Source of the DNA: Coriobacteriaceae bacterium | GTDB taxonomy: Bacteria > Actinomycetota > Coriobacteriia > Coriobacteriales > Coriobacteriaceae | Assembly (NCBI GenBank): GCA_902363875.1 | Contig: CABJBO010000005.1 | Location: forward strand, 15,096-79,095 | Length of the DNA stretch: 64,000 nt | Direction: 5' to 3' | In this document: positions 17,828-26,441 of the stretch, piece after piece | How positions within the stretch are numbered: the first letter of the stretch is position 1 | How the letters are laid out: every line of letters starts with the position of its first letter | Made by a program: the position numbers and the translations under genes | Notes under the pieces: generated by a model | What the model was told of the DNA's origin: nothing | What the model saw: the letters and a program-made list of their open reading frames with translations, nothing else | Databases searched by the model: none

Positions 17828-18526
17828 ATGGCTTCTCCGATTCGTAAAGACGTTGTGTGTTCCTTGCGCTGCGTGATGGCGGCAATCGTCTGCCTTATCG
17901 CGCTTGCCGTTCCTGCACGTGCGTTTGCTGACGTTCCCACGATTGCCTATGACGGAAATGCACGCCAGCTAACGGTATCGGGAGCGACGGACTCCTCGGG
18001 GGAGCCCGATCTGTTTCCAGCCTTTAAAGATCTAATGCCCGGCGATGTACGCGAGCAACAGATTGGGGTTCGTACCACGGGTGTAAAGTCCCAGGTACGT
18101 GTGTTTGTGCGGGCTGTTGTCGATCACGAGACGGCACATCTGCTATCGCCCATCACCTTAACGGCGACTGTGGGCGATGCCTCTGCAGGTTGGCTCCAGA
18201 CAGGAACACCGGGCAGCGTGTTCGCCTATCCCACGCAAATCGCCACGTTTACGAGCGATGACAGCACGGTGCTTAATCTGCAGCTAAGCGTTCCGACGTC
18301 GGTGGGCAACGAGCTTGCCGACGCAAACAAGACCATTCGCTGGGAGATTACCGCCGAGGACGATGGCGAGAAGATTCCCGTGCAGTCTGCTGACAGCAAG
18401 AAGCCCGGCTTGCTTGGTCTGGCGGCAACGGGCGACAACACGCTCACGTTGCTTTTAGTTTTGCTAACTCTTGCCAGCATCGCTTTTATAGCCGCGCTAC
18501 TTTTGTCCCGGAGGGATAAGTACTAG
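17828..18526 (+). CDS. Wall-anchored protein with LAATG sorting signal
   Basis: 232 residues. A Sec signal peptide (RCVMAAIVCLIALAVPARAFA, cleaved about residue 34) is followed by a beta-rich domain of ~160 residues. The C-terminus is GLLGLAATGDNTLTL, then a ~20-residue hydrophobic helix and RRDKY: a sorting signal with LAxTG, the pentapeptide preferred by class E sortases of Actinomycetota. No sortase is encoded in the window. The gene starts 2 nt after the previous stop (GGAGGTG upstream) and is the last in the operon, so it probably anchors the fibre to the peptidoglycan. The domain resembles camelysin-type proteins only loosely. Confidence 0.75.
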   Translation: MASPIRKDVVCSLRCVMAAIVCLIALAVPARAFADVPTIAYDGNARQLTVSGATDSSGEPDLFPAFKDLMPGDVREQQIGVRTTGVKSQVRVFVRAVVDHETAHLLSPITLTATVGDASAGWLQTGTPGSVFAYPTQIATFTSDDSTVLNLQLSVPTSVGNELADANKTIRWEITAEDDGEKIPVQSADSKKPGLLGLAATGDNTLTLLLVLLTLASIAFIAALLLSRRDKY

Positions 18527-18600
18527 GTCCATCTTCTAAACGCAACGCCCTCCCGGGCGGCTGGCACGAAGTTCCCTGCTCTACAGTCCTGCGCAAGACG

Positions 18601-18625
18601 AAGGCCACATTAAGTGGCCTTCTTT
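18601..18625 (+). terminator. Terminator of the surface operon
   Basis: AAGGCCACATTAAGTGGCCTT palindrome (18601-18621) followed by CTTT. It lies 75 bp after the last gene of the operon. Confidence 0.7.
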
Positions 18626-18676
18626 GCGTGCGGAACTCGCGATGAACTTCGAGCCCGCCGCTCGGGAGGGTGTCTC

Positions 18677-18994
18677 TTTATTGATAGAAGGCCTAATAAG
18701 CTGATGATTTTATGCCTGGATGTATTCGGAGTGGGACGGGCTTTCCGGATGGGCGGTGTTTCGGAAAGTGTGTCCCAGAATCGGCGCTCAGAGTGGTCCC
18801 CACTTTCCGGTTGATGTCTTGTCCGGAAACTATGTCCCGGAATTAAGGCTTGGAATGGGATGCACTTTCCGGTTGAGAGCCTTAGCGGAAAGTGCGACCC
18901 GGAATTTACTCTTGAAGTGGGATGCGCTTTCCCAACAGGCCCTCAAGCGGAAACTGCGTCCCATTCCGAAGGCAGATTCCGGGACACACTTTCC
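18677..18994. repeat. Hairpin array, family F4 (right copy flanking the surface locus)
   Basis: Begins TTTATTGATAGAAGGCCTAA like the left copy and has the same four-unit structure: GGGACGGGCTTTCC/GGAAAGTGTGTCCC, then three further dyads, and a last half-unit CCGGGACACACTTTCC. Sequence divergence from the left copy is mostly in the stems and often keeps pairing, which hints that structure is selected. The two copies are in the same orientation, 9.7 kb apart. Confidence 0.75.
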
Positions 18995-19003
18995 GAATAC
19001 AAA

Positions 19004-19026
19004 GAAGGCCACTTAATGTGGCCTTC
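19004..19026 (-). terminator. Terminator of the LTA-synthase-like gene
   Basis: GAAGGCCAC-TTAAT-GTGGCCTTC palindrome (19004-19026); on the minus strand it is followed by TTTG. It is the right arm of the 56-bp inverted repeat and lies ~75 bp after the minus-strand gene. Confidence 0.65.
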
Positions 19027-19102
19027 GTCTTGCGCAGGACTGTCCGAGCAGGGAACCTTACGTTCCGCGCCGCCGGGCAGACGAACCAGTTAAGACGTGT
19101 CG

Positions 19103-21403
19103 CTATTTGATCTTGGTCGTGCCCGGCGCCAGGTTGGGGTCGGTCTCGTTGGCCTCGGTCTGGAAGTGCTCGGTGTAGACGTTCTTGCCGTCGCGGAACA
19201 TCTCGTAGTACTGCATCTTGGCGTAATCCTCGCGCGCCTTGGTGGCGGCTGCGGCAGCGGCGTCGTCACCGGTGACGTTGGAGGAAAGCGCCCAACGCAG
19301 GCTGGCGTCCTCGTAGCCGACGGAGTTGATGGCGGGCAGCGACTCGCGCAGTGTCATATGCGCCTTCTGATAGTCGGAAAGCGGGGCGCCGATCAGCTGC
19401 ATCAGCTGGGTGGACAGGTAGTTGGTGGACAGGTCGTCGACCTCACTCGTCTGGTCGCAACCGGCAACGTCGTAGTTAGCCCAGATGATGTAGTCAGTCT
19501 GCCACAGGCGTTCCTGGTGCGTGGCATCATCCTCGCCGGTAAACCACTTGTCGTTGAACTTGGACGGGAAGAACGGCTGGTGGTCGCCCCAGAACACCAC
19601 GACAACCTTACGGTCGAGCTTGCTCAGGGCGTTGAGGAAGTAGCGAAGCGCCTGGTCGGACTGCTCGATGCACGAGACATACTCGTCGACATCGGAGAGC
19701 GTACCGTCCTCGACGGTCTTGGCGTCCAGGTCCGTCGTGTCGATGTTCAGGTGCATCTGCTTGTCGACCGGCAGCAGGCCCGTGTCGTAGCCCGAGTGGT
19801 TCTGCATGGTCACGTCGAAGATAAACTGCGGATCGGCGTTCTGATCGAGCAGCTCAAGGATCTTGTCGTAGGTTGCCTGGTCGGTCACCATGCCGCGCAG
19901 GGTGTCGGCTCCCTGGAAGTCGTTGATGGACAGGAACTGGTCAAAGCCAAAGTCCTTATAGACGTTCTCGCGGTTCCAGTTGGTCGCGTGGTTGGGGTGC
20001 ATGGCCGTGGTGGAATATCCGAGCGACTTGAACTGCTCTGCCAGGTTCCCGGTCGTCTCCATGTTGTAGATGGTGTAGGGGTACACGCCCGAGCCCAGGT
20101 TAGCCATGGAGTTGCCGGTCATAAACTCAAACTCGGTATTGGCGGTACCGCCGCCGTAGGCGCTCACATAGAGCTTGCCGCGGCTGAGGCAGTTGGACAG
20201 GTTCTTAAAGTACTGCGGGCCCTCGTAGCCGGCGCGCATGTTCTGGTAGATGGACAGGTCCGAGAAGGTCTCGTTCATGATGGCGATAACCGTGGGCTTC
20301 TCGCTGTCGAATTGCTCCTTTGCGGCGGTGCGCTCGTCGCTCTTGGCGGCGTCGGACTTGTCGTAGGCCTTGGCGTACTTTTTGAGCGTGGCCTTGGCGT
20401 CATCGACAGAATAGTCGGCGGGTTTGGGCGGCTTGATGGACTGCGCTGCACTAATAAAGGCTGGCAGATAGCCCTCGCGCCAGTAGCTCTCGAGCGGGCG
20501 CCAGGTGTAGACGGTGATGCCGAGGGTGTTGTAGTAGTCGATGAGGGTGACGTGCGCGGTCACGCCGCCCAGGCACAGCACCGCCACGAGCAGGTTGGTG
20601 AGCAGCATGCGCTTGGCGTTGGCGGCGCCCTTCTGGCGATGCGGCGCGACCAGGCCGGCGTACTCGCACAGCAGCATGGCGATGGCGGTAAAGCTCATGG
20701 ACAGCACGCAGAACAGCGAGATCGAGAAGGTGTAGCCGTTGCCGGCGACCGCGGCGGCGGTGGAGATGGCCGAAAGGTCGCCCGGCTGGATCGGCATGGA
20801 TTTAAACGTGATGACGAAGAACTCGGCAATGCCCAGGACAAAGAGGGCAAAGGCCAGGACCGCGGGAGCTGCGCCGTGGCGCTGGAATAGGAAGAACAAG
20901 CCGGTCATGAGCACGGTGATGATGGCCCACTCGAGCAGGATGCACAGGGGGTAGACCCAGGTAAAGTCGTGGTTGGACGAGACCTCCAGGCCCAGCAGCG
21001 CAAAGACGCCGGCGAGCAACAGGCACAAGACGGCGGCGACGAGCGGTTTGCCCACAAAGGCGCCGCGCAGGCGGGCGAGCTTGCCGGTGGGGGCGGGCGC
21101 GTCGGGCTCGGCGAACGCAAAGACGCGCGGGGCGATGCGGTCGCGGGCGATGCTGGCCCAAGCGCATCCGGTGAGGATGGCATTGGTCAGGATGAGCATC
21201 ACAAAGGCGAGCGGCTCGTTTTGGGCGACGAGGCCAATGGCGCCCCAAATGGTCAAAAAGAGCTGGAACAGGCCGAAGGCGACGCTCCACCCAAGAGCGC
21301 TTTTGGCAACGGTGCCCGACTTTGCGCAAATGGCCTTGGCCTCGCGCAAGACAAGGTAGACGGTCGCCGCAAGACCGACGAGCGAGATGGCGGCAGCGAA
21401 CAT
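19103..21403 (-). CDS. LTA synthase family sulfatase-fold membrane enzyme
   Basis: 766 residues from the ATG at 21403 (minus strand), preceded by TGAGGAG at good spacing; the frame extends upstream without a better start. The N-terminal half (~1-330) has about eight to ten membrane helices. The C-terminal half is an extracellular alkaline-phosphatase/sulfatase fold like LtaS: TVIAIMNETFSDLS, then GGGTANTEFEFMTG with the presumed nucleophilic Thr, TTAMHPNHATNWNR, and FWGDHQPFF with metal-binding Asp-His. The family transfers phosphoglycerol-type groups to surface polymers. LtaS proper has five helices, so the larger membrane part points to a related polymer-modifying enzyme rather than LtaS itself. 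Monocistronic, convergent with the surface operon. Confidence 0.88.
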   Translation of the reverse strand: MFAAAISLVGLAATVYLVLREAKAICAKSGTVAKSALGWSVAFGLFQLFLTIWGAIGLVAQNEPLAFVMLILTNAILTGCAWASIARDRIAPRVFAFAEPDAPAPTGKLARLRGAFVGKPLVAAVLCLLLAGVFALLGLEVSSNHDFTWVYPLCILLEWAIITVLMTGLFFLFQRHGAAPAVLAFALFVLGIAEFFVITFKSMPIQPGDLSAISTAAAVAGNGYTFSISLFCVLSMSFTAIAMLLCEYAGLVAPHRQKGAANAKRMLLTNLLVAVLCLGGVTAHVTLIDYYNTLGITVYTWRPLESYWREGYLPAFISAAQSIKPPKPADYSVDDAKATLKKYAKAYDKSDAAKSDERTAAKEQFDSEKPTVIAIMNETFSDLSIYQNMRAGYEGPQYFKNLSNCLSRGKLYVSAYGGGTANTEFEFMTGNSMANLGSGVYPYTIYNMETTGNLAEQFKSLGYSTTAMHPNHATNWNRENVYKDFGFDQFLSINDFQGADTLRGMVTDQATYDKILELLDQNADPQFIFDVTMQNHSGYDTGLLPVDKQMHLNIDTTDLDAKTVEDGTLSDVDEYVSCIEQSDQALRYFLNALSKLDRKVVVVFWGDHQPFFPSKFNDKWFTGEDDATHQERLWQTDYIIWANYDVAGCDQTSEVDDLSTNYLSTQLMQLIGAPLSDYQKAHMTLRESLPAINSVGYEDASLRWALSSNVTGDDAAAAAATKAREDYAKMQYYEMFRDGKNVYTEHFQTEANETDPNLAPGTTKIK

Positions 21404-21617
21404 GCTGAGACTCCTCACAAACTTAAAACCTACGAAAGCGGGGATTAACCCGATTGTTACCGAGATATGCGCAGCATTTGACGGCTGCGTACAACAACCA
21501 GCCATAATAACGCGCGAGTATGGCGGTGTTGCGCAATGGAGTGCCCACCTGCGCGATAATGGACGGGAATTACACGGAAACGTAAAGGCTTCTTAAAGAA
21601 ATGGCGAGGGTAGGGCG

Positions 21618-22490
21618 ATGAGCGAGCAGGTTTGCAAGGCGGACATGGGCGGCGACGGAGCTGCGGTCGTGGATACGTACGGCTATCCGGTCGAGACTAC
21701 GGGCAACGCGGTACTGGACATTTTGGAGCACCGTTCGTCCACGCGCGCTTTTGCGCGCGATGACAGCGACCGTCCCGTGGCGGTGACCGACGAACAGCGG
21801 GCGGCGATTCTGCATGCGGCGAGTCGCGCGCCGTCGGCAGGCGCCATGATGATGTATTCCATCGTGAGCATTCGTGAGCAGGCTACGCTCGATCGTCTTG
21901 CCGACCTGTGCGACCACCAGCCCATGATCGCCAAGGCGCCCTGGGCACTCATATTTGTGGTCGACTATGCCAAGTGGATCGATCTGTTTGAGCACGTGGG
22001 CTGCTTTGAGCCCGAGTTTGTCGAGCGCACGGGCAAGGTGCCCCGCCGCGCGCCGGGTTTGGGCGACTTTGCCATCGCGGCGCAGGATGCCGTGATCGCT
22101 GCGCAAAACGCCGTGGTTGCCGCCGAGGCCCTGGGGCTGGGGAGCTGCTACATCGGTGATATCGTCGAGAATGCCGAGGAAGTCGCCGAGTTGCTGGACT
22201 TGCCTGCCTATACCATGCCGCTGTCGATGCTCATCATCGGCACGCCCCGCAAGGAGCGCCCGGCAATCGCGCATCCCGTGGTGAACCTGGTGCACGAGGA
22301 GCACTACTGCCGCGCCGATACCGCGACCATGGATGCGCAGGTGGCCGAGATGGACGCGATGTTTCGCCCGCACGCCCGCGAGGTGGGCGAGCGCGTCATC
22401 GACATCTACACCCGTAAGCACACGAGCCCCTTTATGGCCGAGATGAGCCGCTCTATGGAGTGGTGGTTCAAAAACTGGCTCGGAAAATGA
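21618..22490 (+). CDS. Nitroreductase family protein
   Basis: 290 residues. The FMN-binding start ILEHRSSTRAFA is the classical R-R/S-S-x-R motif of nitroreductases, followed by ASRAPSAGAMMMYS. AQNAVVAAEALGLGSCYIG is the second family signature, and LIIGTPRKERP the third. A C-terminal extension of ~60 residues (EEHYCRADTATMDAQ ... WWFKNWLGK) is longer than in the minimal enzymes (~200 residues). It should be an FMN-dependent NAD(P)H oxidoreductase; substrate unknown. ATG at 21618 is preceded by GAGGGTAGGG. Divergent from the LTA-synthase-like gene. Confidence 0.85.
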   Translation: MSEQVCKADMGGDGAAVVDTYGYPVETTGNAVLDILEHRSSTRAFARDDSDRPVAVTDEQRAAILHAASRAPSAGAMMMYSIVSIREQATLDRLADLCDHQPMIAKAPWALIFVVDYAKWIDLFEHVGCFEPEFVERTGKVPRRAPGLGDFAIAAQDAVIAAQNAVVAAEALGLGSCYIGDIVENAEEVAELLDLPAYTMPLSMLIIGTPRKERPAIAHPVVNLVHEEHYCRADTATMDAQVAEMDAMFRPHAREVGERVIDIYTRKHTSPFMAEMSRSMEWWFKNWLGK

Positions 22491-22608
22491 CGAATGTGAC
22501 AAAGGGGGCGTCCCCTTGTCGCATTCCATATCGCCGTGGTGGCCTAAAGGCCGCATAAATGTTTATCTAGCTGGGAAAACGGTGCCATTAAAATATGGGC
22601 TGATTACA

Positions 22609-22614
22609 TATAAT
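22609..22614 (+). promoter_or_regulatory. Perfect -10 hexamer upstream of kup
   Basis: TATAAT 36 nt before the kup start codon. No convincing -35 hexamer lies at 16-18 nt; activation by a regulator, possibly the KdpE-like protein downstream, would explain that. Confidence 0.35.
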
Positions 22615-22649
22615 CCCGTCGAACGTTAAAATTGGGAGGAAACCGGCTT

Positions 22650-24677
22650 ATGGAACAAAAGGCAAAGGAAGTAGCCTCGCACGCTGCGATTCCTGTGAGC
22701 ATCTCGGCGATGCTCGTCACGCTGGGCGTGGTGTATGGCGATATCGGCACCAGCCCCATGTATGTAACCAAGGCGCTCGTTGCCGGCAACGGCGGCATCG
22801 GAAGCGTCACGCAGGAGTTCGTGCTCGGCGCGCTCTCCCTTGTCGTGTGGACGGTCACGCTGCTGACGACCGTCAAGTACGTGCTGATCTCGCTGCGCGC
22901 CGACAACCACGGCGAGGGCGGCATCTTTGCCCTGTACAGCCTGGTCAAGCGCTGCGGCAAGTGGCTCATCATCCCCGCCATGCTGGGCGGCGCGGCGCTC
23001 CTCGCCGACGGCATCCTGACGCCTGCCGTTACCGTCACCACGGCCATCGAGGGCCTGCGCACCATCCCGGCGGTCCATGCCGTGCTCGGTGACGACCAGG
23101 GTCGTGTCGTCGCCATCACGCTTGCCATCATCATCGCGCTCTTCTTGGTGCAGCGCATCGGCACGGCCAAGATCGGTCACGCCTTCGGCCCCATCATGAC
23201 GCTGTGGTTTTTGTTCTTGGGCGGCACGGGCCTGTTCTTTGTCTGCCAGTATCCCGCGGTGCTGCTGTGCCTCAACCCGTTGCGTGGCATCGCTTTTCTG
23301 CTGAGCCCCAACAACCATGCGGGCATCATGATTTTGGGCAGCTGCTTCCTCGCTACCACCGGTGCCGAGGCACTCTATTCCGACATGGGCCATGTGGGCC
23401 GCGGCAACATCTATGCCACCTGGCCGTTCGTTAAGTGCTGCCTGCTGCTGTCCTACATGGGCCAGGGCGCGTGGCTTATCAACAACGCCGGTAACCCGGA
23501 GCTCATGGGCATCGCCGACCTCAACCCCTTCTACCAGATGCTCGCCCCGGGTCTGCGCCCCTTTGCCGTCGGCCTTTCCACCGTCGCGGCCATCATCGCC
23601 TCGCAGGCGCTCATCACCGGCGCATTCTCGCTGGTGTCCGAGGCCAGCCGCCTGGACCTCATGCCGCATATGCAGGTCTTCTATCCTGCCGAGACCAAGG
23701 GCCAGCTCTACATCCCCATGGTCAACAACGTCATGCTCGTGGGCTGCGTCGTCGTGGTGCTGCTGTTCCAGAACTCGGCGCATATGGAAGCCGCCTACGG
23801 CCTTGCCATTACGCTGACTATGATGTGCACCACGCTGCTGCTCTTCTTCTACCTGCACGAGGAGCGCAAGCTCAAGGTCGCGCCGTGGATCTTTGCCGCC
23901 TTCTTCCTTATGCTCGAGGGCTTCTTCTTTGTGAGCTCGCTCACCAAGTTCTTCCACGGCGGCTATTTCACCATCCTTATGGCCGCGCTCATCATGGGCA
24001 TCATGGTGTGCTGGTACAACGGCACGGCGGTCGAGCAACGTCAGTTTACGCTGCTGCCGCTGCGCAGCTATCTGCCGCAGCTCAAACGCCTGCGCGACGA
24101 CGATCGCTACGAGCTCATGAGCGACAACATCGTGTACCTGACCAAGGACACCAACACCGACTATATCGACCGCGATATCGTCTACTCGATTTTGGACAAG
24201 CACCCCAAGCGCGCTCGTGCCTGGTGGTTCGTGAATGTCGAGACCATGGACGAGCCGCATACCTTTGCCTACTCGGTCGAGACGTTCGGCACCGACTACG
24301 TATTCCGCGTGCATCTGTACCTGGGCTATAAGATCAACCAGCGCGTCAATGCTTACCTGCGCCAGGTTGTTCAGGACCTGGCTGCCAGCGGCGAGCTGCC
24401 GGCGCAGACGCACGATTACTCGGTCTACAAGGATCCGGGCAACATCGGTACGTTTAAGTTCGTCATGATCCGCAAGCTGCTGGCGCCCGAAAGCGACGTG
24501 GAGCCCAGCGAGCGTACGGCCATCACGCTCAAGTACATCATCCGCCGTGCTGCCGGCACCCCCGCGCGCTGGTACGGCCTGGAGAACTCCAACGTGAGCT
24601 TTGAGTACGTGCCGCTGTTCACCAAGTTTAAGGCCGTGAACAAGATGCAGCGTCTGGCCCCCGACGAGCGCCCGTAG
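22650..24677 (+). CDS. kup: Potassium uptake protein Kup
   Basis: 675 residues: about 12 membrane helices (~15-460) and a C-terminal cytosolic part. GVVYGDIGTSPMYV near the N-terminus is the Kup hallmark, followed by ADNHGEGGIFALYSL and LTPAVTVTTAIEG. Kup is a K+/H+ symporter for low-affinity potassium uptake. The ATG at 22650 is preceded by GGGAGGA; the TTG at 22632 is in frame but lies before that site. Next genes are a KdpD-like kinase and KdpE-like regulator after a terminator, suggesting potassium- or turgor-linked control of this locus. I looked for a c-di-AMP riboswitch upstream and did not see one. Confidence 0.95.
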   Translation: MEQKAKEVASHAAIPVSISAMLVTLGVVYGDIGTSPMYVTKALVAGNGGIGSVTQEFVLGALSLVVWTVTLLTTVKYVLISLRADNHGEGGIFALYSLVKRCGKWLIIPAMLGGAALLADGILTPAVTVTTAIEGLRTIPAVHAVLGDDQGRVVAITLAIIIALFLVQRIGTAKIGHAFGPIMTLWFLFLGGTGLFFVCQYPAVLLCLNPLRGIAFLLSPNNHAGIMILGSCFLATTGAEALYSDMGHVGRGNIYATWPFVKCCLLLSYMGQGAWLINNAGNPELMGIADLNPFYQMLAPGLRPFAVGLSTVAAIIASQALITGAFSLVSEASRLDLMPHMQVFYPAETKGQLYIPMVNNVMLVGCVVVVLLFQNSAHMEAAYGLAITLTMMCTTLLLFFYLHEERKLKVAPWIFAAFFLMLEGFFFVSSLTKFFHGGYFTILMAALIMGIMVCWYNGTAVEQRQFTLLPLRSYLPQLKRLRDDDRYELMSDNIVYLTKDTNTDYIDRDIVYSILDKHPKRARAWWFVNVETMDEPHTFAYSVETFGTDYVFRVHLYLGYKINQRVNAYLRQVVQDLAASGELPAQTHDYSVYKDPGNIGTFKFVMIRKLLAPESDVEPSERTAITLKYIIRRAAGTPARWYGLENSNVSFEYVPLFTKFKAVNKMQRLAPDERP

Positions 24678-24729
24678 TCGACGTCTGCTGTTTGTCTAGC
24701 GACCGCACGCTGCAAGGCTATACACTTGG

Positions 24730-24791
24730 AACCACCACAAGGAGGCCACCACCGCAAAGGTGCCAGTCCCCTTTGTGGTGGTTTCTGTTTT
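24730..24791 (+). terminator. Terminator of kup
   Basis: AACCACCACAAGG (24730-24742) pairs with CCTTTGTGGTGGTT (24770-24783) with one bulge, followed by TCTGTTTT. It separates kup from the two-component genes. Confidence 0.75.
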
Positions 24792-24811
24792 GAGAGAGGG
24801 GCGGGGCGCTG

Positions 24812-26437
24812 ATGGACGTCCGTGCGGACGGCGATATTGCCGAGAACTTTTGGTGGCGGCGTACAACGCTGACGCGTCGCAGCCCTCTGTATGACGCCTG
24901 CGTATCGGCGGGGCTGCTAGCCGCGGCGACGATTGTGGGCGCGCTGCTCGACCATCCGGGGCTCGCGCCGAGCATCATGATCGTCTATGTGTTCGCCGTG
25001 CAGCTGTGCGCATTCTTTACCTGGAGCCGCCTGTATTGCCTGCTGAGTTCGGCTGCCGCCGTGGCGCTCTACAACTTCCTGTTTGTCGACCCGCGCTACT
25101 CGCTGTCGTTTATCGACCGCGTCTATCCTGGCATGTTCTTCATCATGTTTTCGGTCTCGCTCGTGTCGAGCTCGATTTCGCTTGCCCTGCGTCGTGCCTT
25201 GGCGCAGGCCGCCGCCAGCGACCGGCGCACGCAGATGGTGCTCGAGACCAACCGCATGCTGCAGCGCTGCGCCGATCAGCAGCAGATTGTCCATGCTATG
25301 GCAACGCAGCTGGCACGTCTTTCGGGCTGTCCAGTCGTGTGGTACAGCGCCGACGCCGAGGGCGATGACCTGCTGCCGCGTGCGACATACACGGCCGTGG
25401 GCGATGTCGCGCCGGTGCATGAACTGGCGCCGCAGATGCCGCCGCGGCTCTCGGCGTCCGCCTATGTGGGAACGCCGCTCGATGCCACCTACGGCGGCTC
25501 GGCGTTCTACGGCATCTACCTGACCGTGCGCTCGGGCGACACCATGGTGCGCGCGGGCGATCCCGCCTCGGTGGTGGGCGTGTTGGCTATCGTTGCCGAG
25601 CCCGACGTGCTGACGCACGAGGAGCGGACACTTTCCGATGCCATCGTGAGCGAAGGCGAGCTGGCACTCGATCGCGCCCGCGCCATGGAGGCCCGCGAGG
25701 AGGCGGCGGTGCTTGCCAAAAATGAGCAGCTGCGCGCCAATCTGCTGCGCTCCATCTCGCACGATCTGCGCACGCCGCTTACCAGTATTTCGGGTAATGC
25801 CGACGTGCTGCTCGATCAGGGTTCGACCGGCACCGCGGTGCTCGATGCCCAGACGCGCCGCGGCCTGCTGCTATCCATTCGCTCGGATGCGCTGTGGCTC
25901 AACGCCACCGTCGAGAACCTGCTTGCCATCACCAAGCTCGAGGGCGGCGGCATGCATCTGTCGACCACGCTCGAGCTTATGGACGATATCGTCGAGGAGG
26001 CGCTGCGCCATGTAAATCCGGCCGTGCGCGAGCACGATCTTAAGGTGGTGGCGAGCGATGAGCCGGCGCTCGTCAATGTCGATGCGCGCCTGATGGTGCA
26101 GCTGGTGGTAAACCTGGTGAACAATGCCATTACCTACACGCCCGCAGGCTCGCATATCGTGATCTCGATTGATGCCGGCGATGGACGCGTGGCGTGCTCG
26201 GTGGCCGATGACGGCCCGGGCATTGCTTCCGAGGACCGCGAGCGTATCTTTGAGTCGTTCTACACCGCCAACCATGGTTTGGCCGATAGCCGACGCAGTG
26301 TGGGCCTGGGGCTTTCGCTTTGCCGCTCCATTGCGCTGGCGCATGGCGGTAGCATAGAGGTTGCCGCGGCGGACCCGCACGGCTCGGTCTTTACGATCGA
26401 GCTTCCCGCCGCCGACGTTTCGTTTGATAAGGAGTAG
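24812..26437 (+). CDS. KdpD-like sensor histidine kinase lacking the N-terminal KdpD/USP domains
   Basis: 541 residues. Residues ~28-128 form the four-helix DUF4118 membrane domain of KdpD (FTWSRLYCLLSSAAAVALYN, VDPRYSLSF). Residues ~140-290 are a GAF-like region. Then comes the HisKA domain with SISHDLRTPLTS (His ~317), and the ATPase domain with N box VNLVNNAITY, DDGPGI and SVGLGLSL. Full KdpD has ~900 residues; the cytosolic KdpD sensor and USP domains (~370 residues) are absent here. ATG at 24812, preceded by GGGGCGGGG. It should phosphorylate the response regulator 4 nt downstream. No kdpFABC genes are nearby; kup is. Confidence 0.9.
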   Translation: MDVRADGDIAENFWWRRTTLTRRSPLYDACVSAGLLAAATIVGALLDHPGLAPSIMIVYVFAVQLCAFFTWSRLYCLLSSAAAVALYNFLFVDPRYSLSFIDRVYPGMFFIMFSVSLVSSSISLALRRALAQAAASDRRTQMVLETNRMLQRCADQQQIVHAMATQLARLSGCPVVWYSADAEGDDLLPRATYTAVGDVAPVHELAPQMPPRLSASAYVGTPLDATYGGSAFYGIYLTVRSGDTMVRAGDPASVVGVLAIVAEPDVLTHEERTLSDAIVSEGELALDRARAMEAREEAAVLAKNEQLRANLLRSISHDLRTPLTSISGNADVLLDQGSTGTAVLDAQTRRGLLLSIRSDALWLNATVENLLAITKLEGGGMHLSTTLELMDDIVEEALRHVNPAVREHDLKVVASDEPALVNVDARLMVQLVVNLVNNAITYTPAGSHIVISIDAGDGRVACSVADDGPGIASEDRERIFESFYTANHGLADSRRSVGLGLSLCRSIALAHGGSIEVAAADPHGSVFTIELPAADVSFDKE

Positions 26438-26441
26438 CGCT

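Larger units (their letters stand above)
18571..19056. repeat. 56-bp inverted repeat enclosing the right hairpin array
   Basis: Left arm 18571-18626 (GTTCCCTGCT ... GGCCTTCTTTG) and right arm 19000-19056 (CAAAGAAGGCC ... GAGCAGGGAAC) are nearly perfect reverse complements. Each arm itself holds a small palindrome that works as a terminator. The array copy F4 lies between the arms. No gene is present between 18527 and 19102. Confidence 0.75.

Noticed and set aside
19097..20890. 597-codon plus-strand frame opposite the LTA-synthase-like gene
   Set aside because: Low-complexity Val/Gly/Leu composition and no recognisable motif; the minus strand shows a complete sulfatase-fold enzyme.
22500..22650. 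c-di-AMP (ydaO-type) riboswitch upstream of kup
   Set aside because: The leader is too short (about 40 nt after the -10) and lacks the conserved paired domains.
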